The position numbers were made by a program, and so were the translations under genes. DNA of 34,315 nucleotides from a bacterium (lineage in GTDB: Bacteria; Vulcanimicrobiota; Vulcanimicrobiia; Vulcanimicrobiales; Vulcanimicrobiaceae): positions 1 to 34,315 of the forward strand of contig JAJZED010000020.1 in NCBI GenBank assembly GCA_021805775.1, read 5' to 3'. Below, piece after piece: positions 22,752 to 31,219 of this stretch (position 1 is its first letter; every line of letters begins with the position of its first letter). Below the pieces are notes generated by a model. It saw nothing but the letters and a program-made list of their open reading frames with translations. It ran no database searches and was not told the origin of the DNA.

Positions 22752-23186
22752 GTGTCTAGCGAGTCGTCGCGCTACCACTCCCATACCTGGGAGAAGGAAA
22801 AGTCGCGCTTCGTGGCCGTCCTCGATCTCAAGCTCGACTCCGTCGAACGTGGGCGCGCGGTCTTGCGCATGCCGTTTCGCGAAGAGGTGACCAACGGCAC
22901 GGGTGCGGTGCACGGCGGTGCGATCGTCTCGCTCTGCGACACCGCATTTTACGTAGCGCTCGCATCGATTTACGGGCGCGAACAGAATACGACGACCGTC
23001 TCGTTGCAATGCAACTTTCTCGCGCCGGCGCTCGCCCCGCACGACCTTATCGCTGAGGCAAGCGTCATTCGCGCCGGCCGACGGATCTGTTACGGCGAGG
23101 TCTTCGTCCGAAGCGGCGAGTCGGTCGTGGCCCATGCGACGCTAAATTTCCTCAACACCGATCCCAAGGAGAAACAAAAGGCATGA
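22752..23186 (+). CDS. PaaI-like hotdog-fold acyl-CoA thioesterase
   Basis: The 144-residue product has a single hotdog domain with TGAVHGGAIVSLCDTAFYVA, the conserved H-G-G and Asp of the PaaI/YbdB thioesterase branch, followed by TTVSLQCNFLAPA and a final strand AHATLNFL. It should hydrolyse acyl- or aryl-CoA esters; the substrate is not evident. The start is GTG at 22752, 32 bp after the SDR gene. Its stop overlaps gcvT by 4 bp, tying it to the glycine cleavage genes. Confidence 0.88.
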   Translation: MSSESSRYHSHTWEKEKSRFVAVLDLKLDSVERGRAVLRMPFREEVTNGTGAVHGGAIVSLCDTAFYVALASIYGREQNTTTVSLQCNFLAPALAPHDLIAEASVIRAGRRICYGEVFVRSGESVVAHATLNFLNTDPKEKQKA

Positions 23187-24298
23187 CCTCGGAACGGCGG
23201 ACCGCGCTCCATGAAGAGCACCTGGCTCTGCACGCACGCATGGTTCCCTTCGGCGGTTTCAGCATGCCGGTGCAATATGAGGGCATTCTTAAAGAGCACG
23301 ATGCCGTGCGGCACCGCGCCGGCCTGTTCGATCTCTCGCACATGGGGCAGTTCATCCTCGAAGGAAGCGACGTCGCGACGTGGGCCGACGGGTTGACCAT
23401 AAACGAAGTCGCGACGATGAAGCCGTTCCAAGCGCGATACAATATCTTCTGCAACGCAAACGGCGGCGCGCATGACGATGTGATTTTTTATCGGCTTCCC
23501 GACCGTTGGTTGCTCGTTGTCAATGCAAGTAACGCCGATAAAATGTGGGCGCACCTCAACGCGCACCGAAGCGGCGACGTTCGCCTGCGCAGCCTCCACG
23601 GCGATGCCGCGTTAATCGCCATTCAAGGCCCGCTGGCGCTCGAGATGCTGCAGAAGCACGTCGATATCGATCTCGCGACGATCAAATATTATTTCTGTGC
23701 CGAGGCGAAAGTCGACGGCGTACCGGTAACGCTCGCGCGGACGGGCTACACCGGCGAGGACGGCTTCGAGCTCTTCCTCCCCGGGGATCGCGCCCCGGCG
23801 ATTTGGCGCGCGCTGCTTGCCGCACACGAAGGCGAGGGCCTGGCGCCGTGCGGGCTCGGCGCGCGCGACGTGCTGCGACTCGAGGCCGGCATGCCGCTCT
23901 ACGGGCACGAGATGACCGAAGAGATCACGCCGGTTCAAGCCGGCCTTACCTGGGCGCTGAAACTTGCGAAGCCGGAATTTATCGGCAAGGCGGCACTCGC
24001 AAAACAACTCGAAGAAGATTCCTATTCGCGGATCGTCGGCCTCAAGATGGCGGGCCGGGTCGGAGCGCGCGAAGGTTATCCGGTCTTTTCCGGAGATGTT
24101 CGCGTCGGGGAGATTCGCAGCGGGTCGATCGCTCCCGCGGTCGGGAATGCCAATATCGCGACCGCGCTGGTAGCAAAAAATGCTGCCACCATCGGCACGA
24201 ATCTCCAGGTCGAAGTGCGCGGCGAGCGACACGACGCGACGGTGGTGACGATGCCGTTTTATAAACGCCAAAAAACCGAACGAAAGGGAGACCGGTGA
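23183..24298 (+). CDS. gcvT: Aminomethyltransferase, glycine cleavage T protein
   Basis: The T protein moves the aminomethyl carbon from lipoyl-H protein to tetrahydrofolate and releases ammonia. The 371-residue sequence has the expected start (LHARMVPFGGFSMPVQY), the DLSHMGQF motif, the folate-site Asp in GLGARDVLRLEAGMPLYGHE, and the C-terminal beta-barrel (VRVGEIRSGSIAP). Length is normal. It is the first of four consecutive glycine cleavage genes and overlaps its neighbours on both sides (ATGA and GTGA), so one transcript is likely. No glycine riboswitch was seen just upstream, where the thioesterase gene lies. Confidence 0.97.
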   Translation: MTSERRTALHEEHLALHARMVPFGGFSMPVQYEGILKEHDAVRHRAGLFDLSHMGQFILEGSDVATWADGLTINEVATMKPFQARYNIFCNANGGAHDDVIFYRLPDRWLLVVNASNADKMWAHLNAHRSGDVRLRSLHGDAALIAIQGPLALEMLQKHVDIDLATIKYYFCAEAKVDGVPVTLARTGYTGEDGFELFLPGDRAPAIWRALLAAHEGEGLAPCGLGARDVLRLEAGMPLYGHEMTEEITPVQAGLTWALKLAKPEFIGKAALAKQLEEDSYSRIVGLKMAGRVGAREGYPVFSGDVRVGEIRSGSIAPAVGNANIATALVAKNAATIGTNLQVEVRGERHDATVVTMPFYKRQKTERKGDR

Positions 24299-24675
24299 AT
24301 ATTCCAAGCGACCTGCTCTATAGCAAAGAGCACGAATGGGCAAAAGTAGATGGCGAGATCGCGACGATCGGCATAACGGACTTCGCGCAGGGTTCGCTCG
24401 GCGATATCACCTTCGTCGAACTTCCGAAAGTCGGAGCGAAGGTCGAACAGTTTTCGAACGTCGGCGTCATCGAATCGGTGAAAACGGTCTCCGATCTTTA
24501 TACGCCGCTCGGGGGAGAGATCGTGGAAGTAAATACGGCGATCGATGCCGACCCCGCCGCGCTGAACACCGACCCCTACGGCTCCGGATGGCTCATAAAA
24601 ATCAAACTGAGCGACACGGCACAGACACAGCAGCTACTGAACGCCGCCGCCTATACCGATATCGCGCACGACTGA
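24295..24675 (+). CDS. gcvH: Glycine cleavage H protein
   Basis: The 126-residue lipoyl carrier shuttles the aminomethyl intermediate between the P, T and L proteins. Lys63 in VIESVKTVSDLYTPLGGE is the lipoylation site. Start is GTG at 24295 overlapping the gcvT stop. The TGA shares a base with the gcvPA ATG (TGATG). Length and domain are typical. No lipoate-attachment genes are in the window. Confidence 0.97.
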   Translation: MNIPSDLLYSKEHEWAKVDGEIATIGITDFAQGSLGDITFVELPKVGAKVEQFSNVGVIESVKTVSDLYTPLGGEIVEVNTAIDADPAALNTDPYGSGWLIKIKLSDTAQTQQLLNAAAYTDIAHD

Positions 24676-26039
24676 TGGGCGCCTATACCCCTCACACGCC
24701 GCACGAGATCTCGCAGATGCTCGAACGCATCGGCGTCGGATCGCTTGAAGAATTGCTCGCGGTCTCACCGGAGATCGCGCCGAAGGCTCCGCTCGACGTC
24801 GTTCCCGCGTTGCCCGAATACCAGATCGAGCGGCGCATGAGAGCACTCGCCGCGCGCAACCATGCCGACGAATATACGTCGTTTCTCGGCGCGGGTGCTT
24901 ACCGGCACTATGCGCCGCCGGCTATTGCGGCGTTAGCGATGCGCGGAGAGTTCCTTACGGCGTACACGCCGTATCAGGCGGAGGTCTCGCAGGGGTATTT
25001 ACAGGCGATCTACGAGTGGCAGAGTTATATCTGTCTGCTTACCGGCATGGAGATCGCGAACGCCTCGGTGTACGACGGCGCGACCGCGCTTGCCGAGGGC
25101 TCGATCATGGCGATCAATGCGACGGGCCGGAAACGGTTGCTGCTCTCTCGCGCCGTCGATCCGCGATACCGAGCGGTCCTGCACACCTACTGCGGCGGTC
25201 TCGACATCGAGATCGATGAAATCGCGGTCGGTGCCGACGGACGTACCGATAGCGCCTCGGTGCTCGCGGCGATCGAGGCCAAAACCTACGCGGCGGTCGT
25301 GCTGCAAAGCCCGAATTTCTTCGGCGTCGTCGACGAACTGCATCCGCAGATGCGCCACGCAATCGAATCGAGTGGGACGGTGCCGATCGCGGTCGTCTCC
25401 GAGGCGATCTCGCTTGGAGCCTTACGCGCGCCCGCGCAGTGGGGCGCGCAGATCGTGGTCGGCGAGGCGCAGTCGTTCGGCGTCGCACTTGCGTACGGCG
25501 GGCCGTACGTCGGCTTTATCGCCGCGACCGCCGAGCACATGCGCCGGATTCCGGGCCGCTTGGTCGGCCGTAGCCTCGATAATCGCGGGCAAGAAGCGTT
25601 TACGTTGACCCTTCAGGCACGCGAACAGCATATTCGGCGCGAAAAAGCGACGTCGAATATTTGTACGAATCAGGCGCACTGCGCGTTGATCGCAACGATC
25701 TATCTCGCGCTCATGGGTGCGAGCGGTCTGCGCGACGTCGCGGGGCTGAACCTCGAACGCTCGCGCGAATTGGCAACCGCCGTCAGCGGCGTGCCGGGTG
25801 TGAGCCTGCGCTTCGACGCTCCGTTCTTTAACGAGATCGTCGTACGAGTTGGAAATGGCGCCGAAGTTCTCGCCGCGTTGCAAAAACGCGGAGTCCTCGG
25901 CGGCGTCGACCTCGGGCGCTTCTATCCCGAATACGCCGATTCGATTCTTATGACCGCCACCGAACTCACCTCTACCGGCGATATCGCCAAACTCACCGCC
26001 GCCCTTCGCGAGGTCGTACATGTCGCAGCCCTCCGCTAA
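24675..26039 (+). CDS. gcvPA: Glycine dehydrogenase (decarboxylating) subunit 1
   Basis: The ATG at 24675 is the real start (MGAYTPHTPHEISQML), sharing a base with the gcvH stop. The frame extends further upstream only as a shadow of gcvH. The 454-residue product is the N-terminal half of a split PLP-dependent P protein, with FLGAGAYRHYAPPAI, FLTAYTPYQAEVSQG, the VYDGATALAE core and REQHIRREKATSNICTNQ. The PLP-binding lysine is on subunit 2. Split P proteins are usual in Firmicutes, Thermotoga, archaea and many deep lineages. It overlaps gcvPB by 20 bp. Confidence 0.96.
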   Translation: MGAYTPHTPHEISQMLERIGVGSLEELLAVSPEIAPKAPLDVVPALPEYQIERRMRALAARNHADEYTSFLGAGAYRHYAPPAIAALAMRGEFLTAYTPYQAEVSQGYLQAIYEWQSYICLLTGMEIANASVYDGATALAEGSIMAINATGRKRLLLSRAVDPRYRAVLHTYCGGLDIEIDEIAVGADGRTDSASVLAAIEAKTYAAVVLQSPNFFGVVDELHPQMRHAIESSGTVPIAVVSEAISLGALRAPAQWGAQIVVGEAQSFGVALAYGGPYVGFIAATAEHMRRIPGRLVGRSLDNRGQEAFTLTLQAREQHIRREKATSNICTNQAHCALIATIYLALMGASGLRDVAGLNLERSRELATAVSGVPGVSLRFDAPFFNEIVVRVGNGAEVLAALQKRGVLGGVDLGRFYPEYADSILMTATELTSTGDIAKLTAALREVVHVAALR

Positions 26040-27525
26040 TCGCCCAGCGCCCGCCCTCATCTTTGAGACCGGCGCGCCCGGCCGCGCGACCGAGTACGTC
26101 GAGCGCTCGCGCCCGCATACCGAGTTTTTACCGCAGGAGATGCTGCGAGAGAGTCTTCCGCTTCCCGATAACAGCGAACTCGATGTGGTTCGGCACTTCA
26201 CGCAGCTCTCGCAGCGTACGTTCGGCATCGACTTAGGCTTCTATCCGTTGGGGAGTTGTACGATGAAGTACAACCCGCGCATCAACGATGCGATGGCGAA
26301 TCTTCCCGGATTTTGCGATCTCCATCCCTACGCTCCCGACGATCTCGCACAGGGCTCGCTTGCCGTGATGTACGAACTCGAACGGAGTTTGAGCTCGATT
26401 TTCGGGATGGCGGCGTTTAGCCTCAATCCGTCGGCGGGCGCCCACGCCGAACTCGCCGCGCTTTTAGTTGCGAAAAAATACTTCAAAGACCGCGGCGAGA
26501 GCAAACGCACGAAAGTGATCGTTCCCGACACGGCGCACGGCACCAATCCGGCCTCGGCCGCGATGTGCGGCTTCAAGGTTATCTCGCTTCCATCCGACGC
26601 GCGCGGTCGGGTTAGCCTCGAAGAGATCGAAAAAGTTCTCGGCGACGACACCGCGGTCTGCATGATGACCAACCCGAATACGCTGGGTTTATTCGAAGAT
26701 CATATCGCCGAGATCGCGGCGGCGGTGCATCGCGTCGGCGGCCTCATGTATTACGACGGTGCGAACGCAAACGCAATCATGGGGAACGTTCGTCCCGGCG
26801 ACATGGGCTTCGACCTCATGCATCTCAACACGCATAAGACCTTCACGATTCCGCACGGGGGCGGCGGTGCCGGCCACGGCCCGCTCGGCGTTGCCGCGCA
26901 TTTAGTCGAATATCTCCCGACCCCCGTCGTGCGCGCGATTCCCGATGGGAAGAGCGAACTGCGTCGTGCCCCCTCCGACGGCATGCGCTTCGAACTCGAT
27001 TTCGACCGCCCGAAATCGATCGGGCCGATGCGCTCGTTCTGGTCGAATTTCGCACACGCGGTGCGTGCGTTGAGCTATCTCTATGCCAATGGCGCCGAAG
27101 GCCTAAAATCGGTCTCGCAACTCGCGGTGCTCAATGCAAACTATCTGCGCGTCGGCGTATCGGAGTTTCTCGCTACTCCGTACCCGGAGATCTGCCGACA
27201 CGAATTCGTTGCATCGGCGCAAGAGCTCAAAAAAGAGACCGGCGTTCGTGCGCTCGATATCGCGAAGGCTTTACTCGACCGAGGCTTCATGGCCCCGACG
27301 GTCTATTTCCCGCTCATCGTTCCCGAGTGTCTGATGATGGAACCGACGGAGACGGAATCGAAGGAGACGCTCGATCTCTTCATCGAGGCCTTGCGCGAAA
27401 TCGTCGAAACCGCCAAGCGCGATCCGCAGAGCGTGATGGCCGCCCCCGTCAACACGGTGGTAGGTCGGATTGACGAGACGCGCGCGGCCCGTCAACCCGA
27501 TCTGCGGTGGCGTCAGTCCGGCTGA
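26020..27525 (+). CDS. gcvPB: Glycine dehydrogenase (decarboxylating) subunit 2
   Basis: The 501-residue subunit carries the PLP lysine, K273 in HLNTHKTFTIPHGGGG, and the glycine-rich GAGHGPLGV loop. SCTMKYNPRIND near residue 87 and ANPIMG-like YYDGANANAIMG are also conserved. With GcvPA it decarboxylates glycine and transfers the aminomethyl group to GcvH. The start overlaps gcvPA by 20 bp. It is the last gene of the run; its final 13 bp overlap the opposite-strand 32-residue ORF. Confidence 0.97.
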   Translation: MSQPSANRPAPALIFETGAPGRATEYVERSRPHTEFLPQEMLRESLPLPDNSELDVVRHFTQLSQRTFGIDLGFYPLGSCTMKYNPRINDAMANLPGFCDLHPYAPDDLAQGSLAVMYELERSLSSIFGMAAFSLNPSAGAHAELAALLVAKKYFKDRGESKRTKVIVPDTAHGTNPASAAMCGFKVISLPSDARGRVSLEEIEKVLGDDTAVCMMTNPNTLGLFEDHIAEIAAAVHRVGGLMYYDGANANAIMGNVRPGDMGFDLMHLNTHKTFTIPHGGGGAGHGPLGVAAHLVEYLPTPVVRAIPDGKSELRRAPSDGMRFELDFDRPKSIGPMRSFWSNFAHAVRALSYLYANGAEGLKSVSQLAVLNANYLRVGVSEFLATPYPEICRHEFVASAQELKKETGVRALDIAKALLDRGFMAPTVYFPLIVPECLMMEPTETESKETLDLFIEALREIVETAKRDPQSVMAAPVNTVVGRIDETRAARQPDLRWRQSG

Positions 27526-27611
27526 TGCTTGGCGATGGCGTACATCTTCGCATTCATGCGAATGAAGCGCCAAATTTGGTAGGGCCAAAAGTTCCGTAAA
27601 AAGCGGTTCAT
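27513..27611 (-). CDS. Small ORF (32 aa) coupled to the sulfide:quinone oxidoreductase gene
   Basis: The ATG at 27611 lies 4 nt after the SQR stop, with GGAG in the last SQR codons as ribosome site. The product begins MNRFLRNFWPYQIWRFIRMN, then KMYAIAKHQPD and a TGA. It is basic and aromatic, with an amphipathic or membrane-surface helix pattern (F, W, Y, W, F on one side). Compact coupling and a good ribosome site argue for a real gene. It overlaps the end of gcvPB by 13 bp, tail to tail. Its function is unknown; a role next to a membrane-bound quinone reductase is a guess. Confidence 0.6.
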   Translation of the reverse strand: MNRFLRNFWPYQIWRFIRMNAKMYAIAKHQPD

Positions 27612-27615
27612 CGTA

Positions 27616-29070
27616 TCACTCCGGTATCATCGCCCAACCGGGCTTTGCTTGTAGTTTCCACATGAAGGCTTCGTGGAGCATCCGTTTCGTCCACGCGCCT
27701 GAAAGGCCCACATCGAGCTCGCAGAGATCGAGATCGCGCCCGTACTCGGGGTAGCGCTCGTAATCGCGAGCGACCGGCATCATCACGATCGATGCGGCCG
27801 ACCCGTTCCAGATCGAATGCCCCATCGATGCGATGCAGGCCGCCGGCATCTCGCTCATGCTCTCGTGATGGGTCGCCGGGTGCCCGGCGACCTGCTCGGC
27901 GATGTTGAATGCGACCGTGCGCCCCATGATGCCTGAAGCCATGCCCGTGCGCGGTGGTGTGGCGACGATCGTCGTTCCCGAGGCGGTTTTGAGCGTCTTC
28001 GAGAGCGGATGCGGCGGAGCAAATGCGATCCCCGCGGCATAGAAATTGTCGTAGAACGGCGAGCGATAGATCGAGGGCCAGTCGGCGGCGCGATAGGCAT
28101 CGTAGCTCTTGGCCGTATAATCGGCATCGACGCGCATGAAGCCGCTGGGGACGGTCATCTTTTCAGTGATATCGCTGCCGTCGGCGGCGATATATTTCAT
28201 CGGGATGCCGCGAAACTGCGGAATAAGCATCGCAAAATCATATTCCAACGTCGCGGGATCGTACCCGACGCGATCGTAGGCGATCCCGTCTTTCCCGACG
28301 CCGGTTACCCCGGCGGCAAGAATCGGTTTAATCTCGCGCTCTTGAAAGAGTTCGTCGATAACGGTCGATCCGGTGACGACTTTCCCGCCGATCTTCGCCT
28401 CGACGCCGTCAACGCCGAAATCTCCCGCGGCCGGCTCGTTCGAGAGCCAAATAAGTTCGGCACGATCGCGAACGCCGCGTCGTCGCAGATCGGCGTCGAC
28501 GTTCATGATGTATTCGAATGCGGCACCTTGGCAGGTCGCTCCGGGATGGCCGACACCGATGACAAATCGCCGACGGCTCCCTTTTTTCAGTTGGGCGACA
28601 TTTTCGAGGTATGCATCGCGCGCGCCGAGCGCGTGCTCGACCGAGCAGACGCTCTGCGTGCTGCCTTCCTTGGGCCCGAGGCCGGGCGTGCCCTCAAAAT
28701 TGAGATAGGGGCCGGTGGCGTTGACGAGATATTCGTAGGCGATATTTTCAACGCTTCCGTCTGCGTGGCGCACCTCGACGAAACGATCGTCGGGATGAAT
28801 GCTCTCCGCTCGACCGTCGATATATTCGAAGCCGAGTTTTTCATAGACCGGCGCGAGTGGGAACCAAACTTTTTCCGGCGACATCGTCCCCGTTCCGACC
28901 CAGATGAGGCTGGGAAACCACGTGAAGCGATTGCGCGGAGCGACGACGGTCACGCGAGCGTGAGAGCGAACCAGTTTCGAAAGATGGAGCGCGGCGGTGT
29001 GGCCGGCGAAGCCGGCACCGAGGATGACGATGCGCGGCTGCCCCGTACGGGGGGCGCTCGTTTCGTTCAT
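27616..29070 (-). CDS. sqr: Sulfide:quinone oxidoreductase-like FAD protein
   Basis: The 484-residue flavoprotein has an N-terminal FAD-binding site VILGAGFAGHTAALHL, a second dinucleotide region, and the sulfide-site cysteines C142 (SVCSVEH), C180 (GATCQGAAFEY) and C412 (AACIASMGHS), in the order of SQR redox cysteines. SQR sits on the cytoplasmic membrane face and passes electrons from sulfide to quinone. The C-terminal amphipathic stretch KRMLHEAFMWKLQAKPGW fits membrane docking. AGGGAGGT precedes the ATG at 29070. A palindrome-containing promoter lies upstream. Other NDH2-like oxidoreductases are the alternative; the three cysteines favour SQR. Confidence 0.85.
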   Translation of the reverse strand: MNETSAPRTGQPRIVILGAGFAGHTAALHLSKLVRSHARVTVVAPRNRFTWFPSLIWVGTGTMSPEKVWFPLAPVYEKLGFEYIDGRAESIHPDDRFVEVRHADGSVENIAYEYLVNATGPYLNFEGTPGLGPKEGSTQSVCSVEHALGARDAYLENVAQLKKGSRRRFVIGVGHPGATCQGAAFEYIMNVDADLRRRGVRDRAELIWLSNEPAAGDFGVDGVEAKIGGKVVTGSTVIDELFQEREIKPILAAGVTGVGKDGIAYDRVGYDPATLEYDFAMLIPQFRGIPMKYIAADGSDITEKMTVPSGFMRVDADYTAKSYDAYRAADWPSIYRSPFYDNFYAAGIAFAPPHPLSKTLKTASGTTIVATPPRTGMASGIMGRTVAFNIAEQVAGHPATHHESMSEMPAACIASMGHSIWNGSAASIVMMPVARDYERYPEYGRDLDLCELDVGLSGAWTKRMLHEAFMWKLQAKPGWAMIPE

Positions 29071-29102
29071 GGGGATACCTCCCTGCCTAACGGCATGGCG
29101 AC

Positions 29103-29132
29103 ATTATACTCCTACCCCTATGGGTATATCAA
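29103..29132 (-). promoter_or_regulatory. sqr promoter with CsoR/CstR-like operator in the spacer
   Basis: Minus-strand TTGATA (29127-29132), an 18-nt spacer and a perfect TATAAT (29103-29108). The spacer holds TACCCCTATGGGTA (29113-29126, plus strand), with TACCC/GGGTA arms around CTAT, the form of CsoR-family sites. CstR, the persulfide-sensing CsoR relative, controls sulfide oxidation genes elsewhere. The regulator gene is not in the window. Confidence 0.6.
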
Positions 29133-29310
29133 TACAAGCGAGCTTTCCTTCCTCCGGCGGAGGTACCCCCTCGAAAGGCGAGATTTTTCCCAAAAGAGGG
29201 CGCGCCTTTCGGCAGGCTCTTCTTGGAGCCGGGGGCTATACTGAGAGGTGAAAGGGGCCGTTCCGCGGCTCCTCATGAGTCTCCCGAGTCGTCAAAAAAT
29301 GAGGGCAGCG

Positions 29311-29790
29311 ATGCGCATCAAGTACGAGGTCTCCGCAGGTGGGGTTCTCCTTCGTCGTCGCGACGCGGGCTTCGATGCGATGCTTATCGGTCGCGGGTCG
29401 CCGCGTGTCTGGACGCTGCCGAAGGGACACGTCGAGCACCGCGAATCGAACGAGCAGGCGGCGATTCGCGAAGTGCGCGAAGAGACGGGTTGTTGGGGCG
29501 AGATCCTCGGAAGGCTCAACGAGATTTCGTATTGGTTTTACGTCGGTAAAGCCAAGCACAAGAAGAGCGTGACGTTCTTTTCCATGCGCTACCTTTCCGG
29601 GGATCCGCAGAACCACGACCACGAGGTCGATGAAGCGCGTTGGTTCGATGCTGCGACCGCGCGAAAAATGCTTAAATACGTCAACGAAAAGCGCTTGATC
29701 GACCTGGCGCTGGAATCGGCGCAGCAACATATCGGCAGTTTCGAACTCGAACCCGCGCTCGCTCCGGCGATGGAGCAGCGTAGCTCTTGA
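29311..29790 (+). CDS. Nudix hydrolase
   Basis: The ATG at 29311 is chosen for GAGGG 8 nt upstream and because the Nudix fold begins at once (MRIKYEVSAGGVLLRR); GTG or ATG codons at 29248, 29275 and 29299 would add a non-conserved tail. The 159-residue protein has the complete Nudix box GHVEHRESNEQAAIREVREETG, with the metal-binding REVREE. Family members hydrolyse nucleoside diphosphate-X compounds such as Ap4A or oxidised dNTPs; the YxxEVDE-like HEVDEARWFD and early GRGSPRVWTLPKGH resemble Ap4A hydrolases. The stop overlaps scpA (TTGA). Confidence 0.9.
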   Translation: MRIKYEVSAGGVLLRRRDAGFDAMLIGRGSPRVWTLPKGHVEHRESNEQAAIREVREETGCWGEILGRLNEISYWFYVGKAKHKKSVTFFSMRYLSGDPQNHDHEVDEARWFDAATARKMLKYVNEKRLIDLALESAQQHIGSFELEPALAPAMEQRSS

Positions 29791-30548
29791 ATCAGAGCGG
29801 GCTCGCGGAGCGATCCGACCCATGCCTCGTGCGGCTCGACGTCTTCGACGGGCCGCTTGATTTGTTGCTCGGCCTCATCAAAGAGCAGCAGCTCGATATC
29901 GCCACCGTTTCGCTCTCCAGTGTCGCCGAACAGTATCTCGCTTACGTCCGCGTGATGGAATCGCTCGACGTCGAGGTCGCCGCGGAGTACCTCGTTATCG
30001 CAGCGACGCTCGTTTTCTTGAAGTCGCGTTCCTTGCTGCCGGCAATTCCGGCCGAACTCGCCGAGGTCGGCGAAGAGTCGCCCGAGGAAGTGGAAGAGCG
30101 GCTCCGCCGCCGTCTAATCGCTTATTCGAAGTATCGCGAGCTCGGCGATGCTCTGCGTCAGCGCCAGGGCGAAGCGAGCTCGATCTACTATCGCGAAGGC
30201 GGCGATGCGACCGGCAACTTCGAACAGCGATATCGCATCGATGCCGAACGCCTCGCGCGCGCCTTTTTAGCGATGCTGCAGAATGCGCGGCCGGAAAAAC
30301 GAACGATCGCGCGCGAACGAATATCGCTTTTGGCGCAGATGGATTACATCGTTCGGAGCTTACGCGAGCACGGCGAAACAACGTTTTCCGCCCTCTGTAA
30401 CGAACTCGGCATGACGCGCGAAATCATCATCGCTACTTTCCTTGCCGTGCTCGAACTGATGCGCCGCAATCGAATTCGAATCGAGCAACCCGCCGCATTC
30501 GAAGATATCACCATCGCACTCCACCACGGACAAACGACACCTGTATGA
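29787..30548 (+). CDS. scpA: Segregation and condensation protein A
   Basis: The kleisin subunit of the SMC-ScpAB condensin. Start is TTG at 29787, overlapping the Nudix stop. The 253-residue protein has the N-terminal SMC-binding kleisin motif VRLDVFDGPLDLLLGLI, then AAEYLVIAATLVFLKSRSLLP, and a C-terminal winged helix (FSALCNELGMTREIIIATFLAVLELMRRNRI). scpB follows with 4 bp overlap. The smc gene is not in the window. Confidence 0.96.
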   Translation: MNQSGLAERSDPCLVRLDVFDGPLDLLLGLIKEQQLDIATVSLSSVAEQYLAYVRVMESLDVEVAAEYLVIAATLVFLKSRSLLPAIPAELAEVGEESPEEVEERLRRRLIAYSKYRELGDALRQRQGEASSIYYREGGDATGNFEQRYRIDAERLARAFLAMLQNARPEKRTIARERISLLAQMDYIVRSLREHGETTFSALCNELGMTREIIIATFLAVLELMRRNRIRIEQPAAFEDITIALHHGQTTPV

Positions 30549-31219
30549 GCACCGACACCGTTATTGCCGAAGCGCTTGCCGAAGCCGCGAGCGAACGCGA
30601 AGAACTCAGCGCCGTTGCCGAACGGATCGAACCGTTAGTGGAAGCGCTGCTTTTCATCGCTGGCGAAGCGCTCGATCAGCGCCGCATTGCTAAACTCGTC
30701 GATGCCGACGAAAAGGCTGTCGATATCGCTCTCGTGAAGCTTGCCGAGCGCTACGACGGGCGCGGCATCGTGTTGCGCAATATTGCCGGCGGCTTCCGCT
30801 TGGGAACGGCGCCGTTTGCTAGGGACGTCGTTGAGAAATATTTGCTTCCTCCGAAAACGACGCTCTCATCGCCGGCGCTTGAAACCTTGGCGATCGTCGC
30901 GCAGATGCAACCGGTGACGAAGGGCGAAATAGAATCGATTCGCGGCGTTAATTCCGATAGCGTCGTCAATACGCTGTTGGATCGCTCGCTTATTTGTGAA
31001 GCCGGCCGCAAAGAAGTCGTCGGTCGACCGATGCAATATAAGACGACTCCACTCTTCCTTGAGTCTTTTGGGCTGAACTCGCTCGAAGATATGCCGGACT
31101 TGGAGGTAGAGATCGAACGCCCGCGCGAACTTGCGCTTCCGCTCATCGCGGGGGATGCAGAGCCGACGATGGAACCGATTGTCGTCGAATCCGGTGAGGA
31201 GAGCGAAACGGAGCGATGA
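30545..31219 (+). CDS. scpB: Segregation and condensation protein B
   Basis: The 224-residue partner of ScpA in the condensin complex. It has two winged-helix domains: PLVEALLFIAGEALDQRRIAKLV and ALETLAIVAQMQPVTKGEIESIRGV, followed by VGRPMQYKTTPLFLESFGL, a signature of ScpB. The acidic tail (residues about 195-224) is typical. It overlaps scpA and the next methyltransferase gene by 4 bp each. Confidence 0.96.
   Translation: MSTDTVIAEALAEAASEREELSAVAERIEPLVEALLFIAGEALDQRRIAKLVDADEKAVDIALVKLAERYDGRGIVLRNIAGGFRLGTAPFARDVVEKYLLPPKTTLSSPALETLAIVAQMQPVTKGEIESIRGVNSDSVVNTLLDRSLICEAGRKEVVGRPMQYKTTPLFLESFGLNSLEDMPDLEVEIERPRELALPLIAGDAEPTMEPIVVESGEESETER

Noticed and set aside
28009-29244. 411-residue plus-strand frame antisense to sqr
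   Set aside because: Covers the sqr promoter and has no motif; the opposite strand has the FAD site and redox cysteines.
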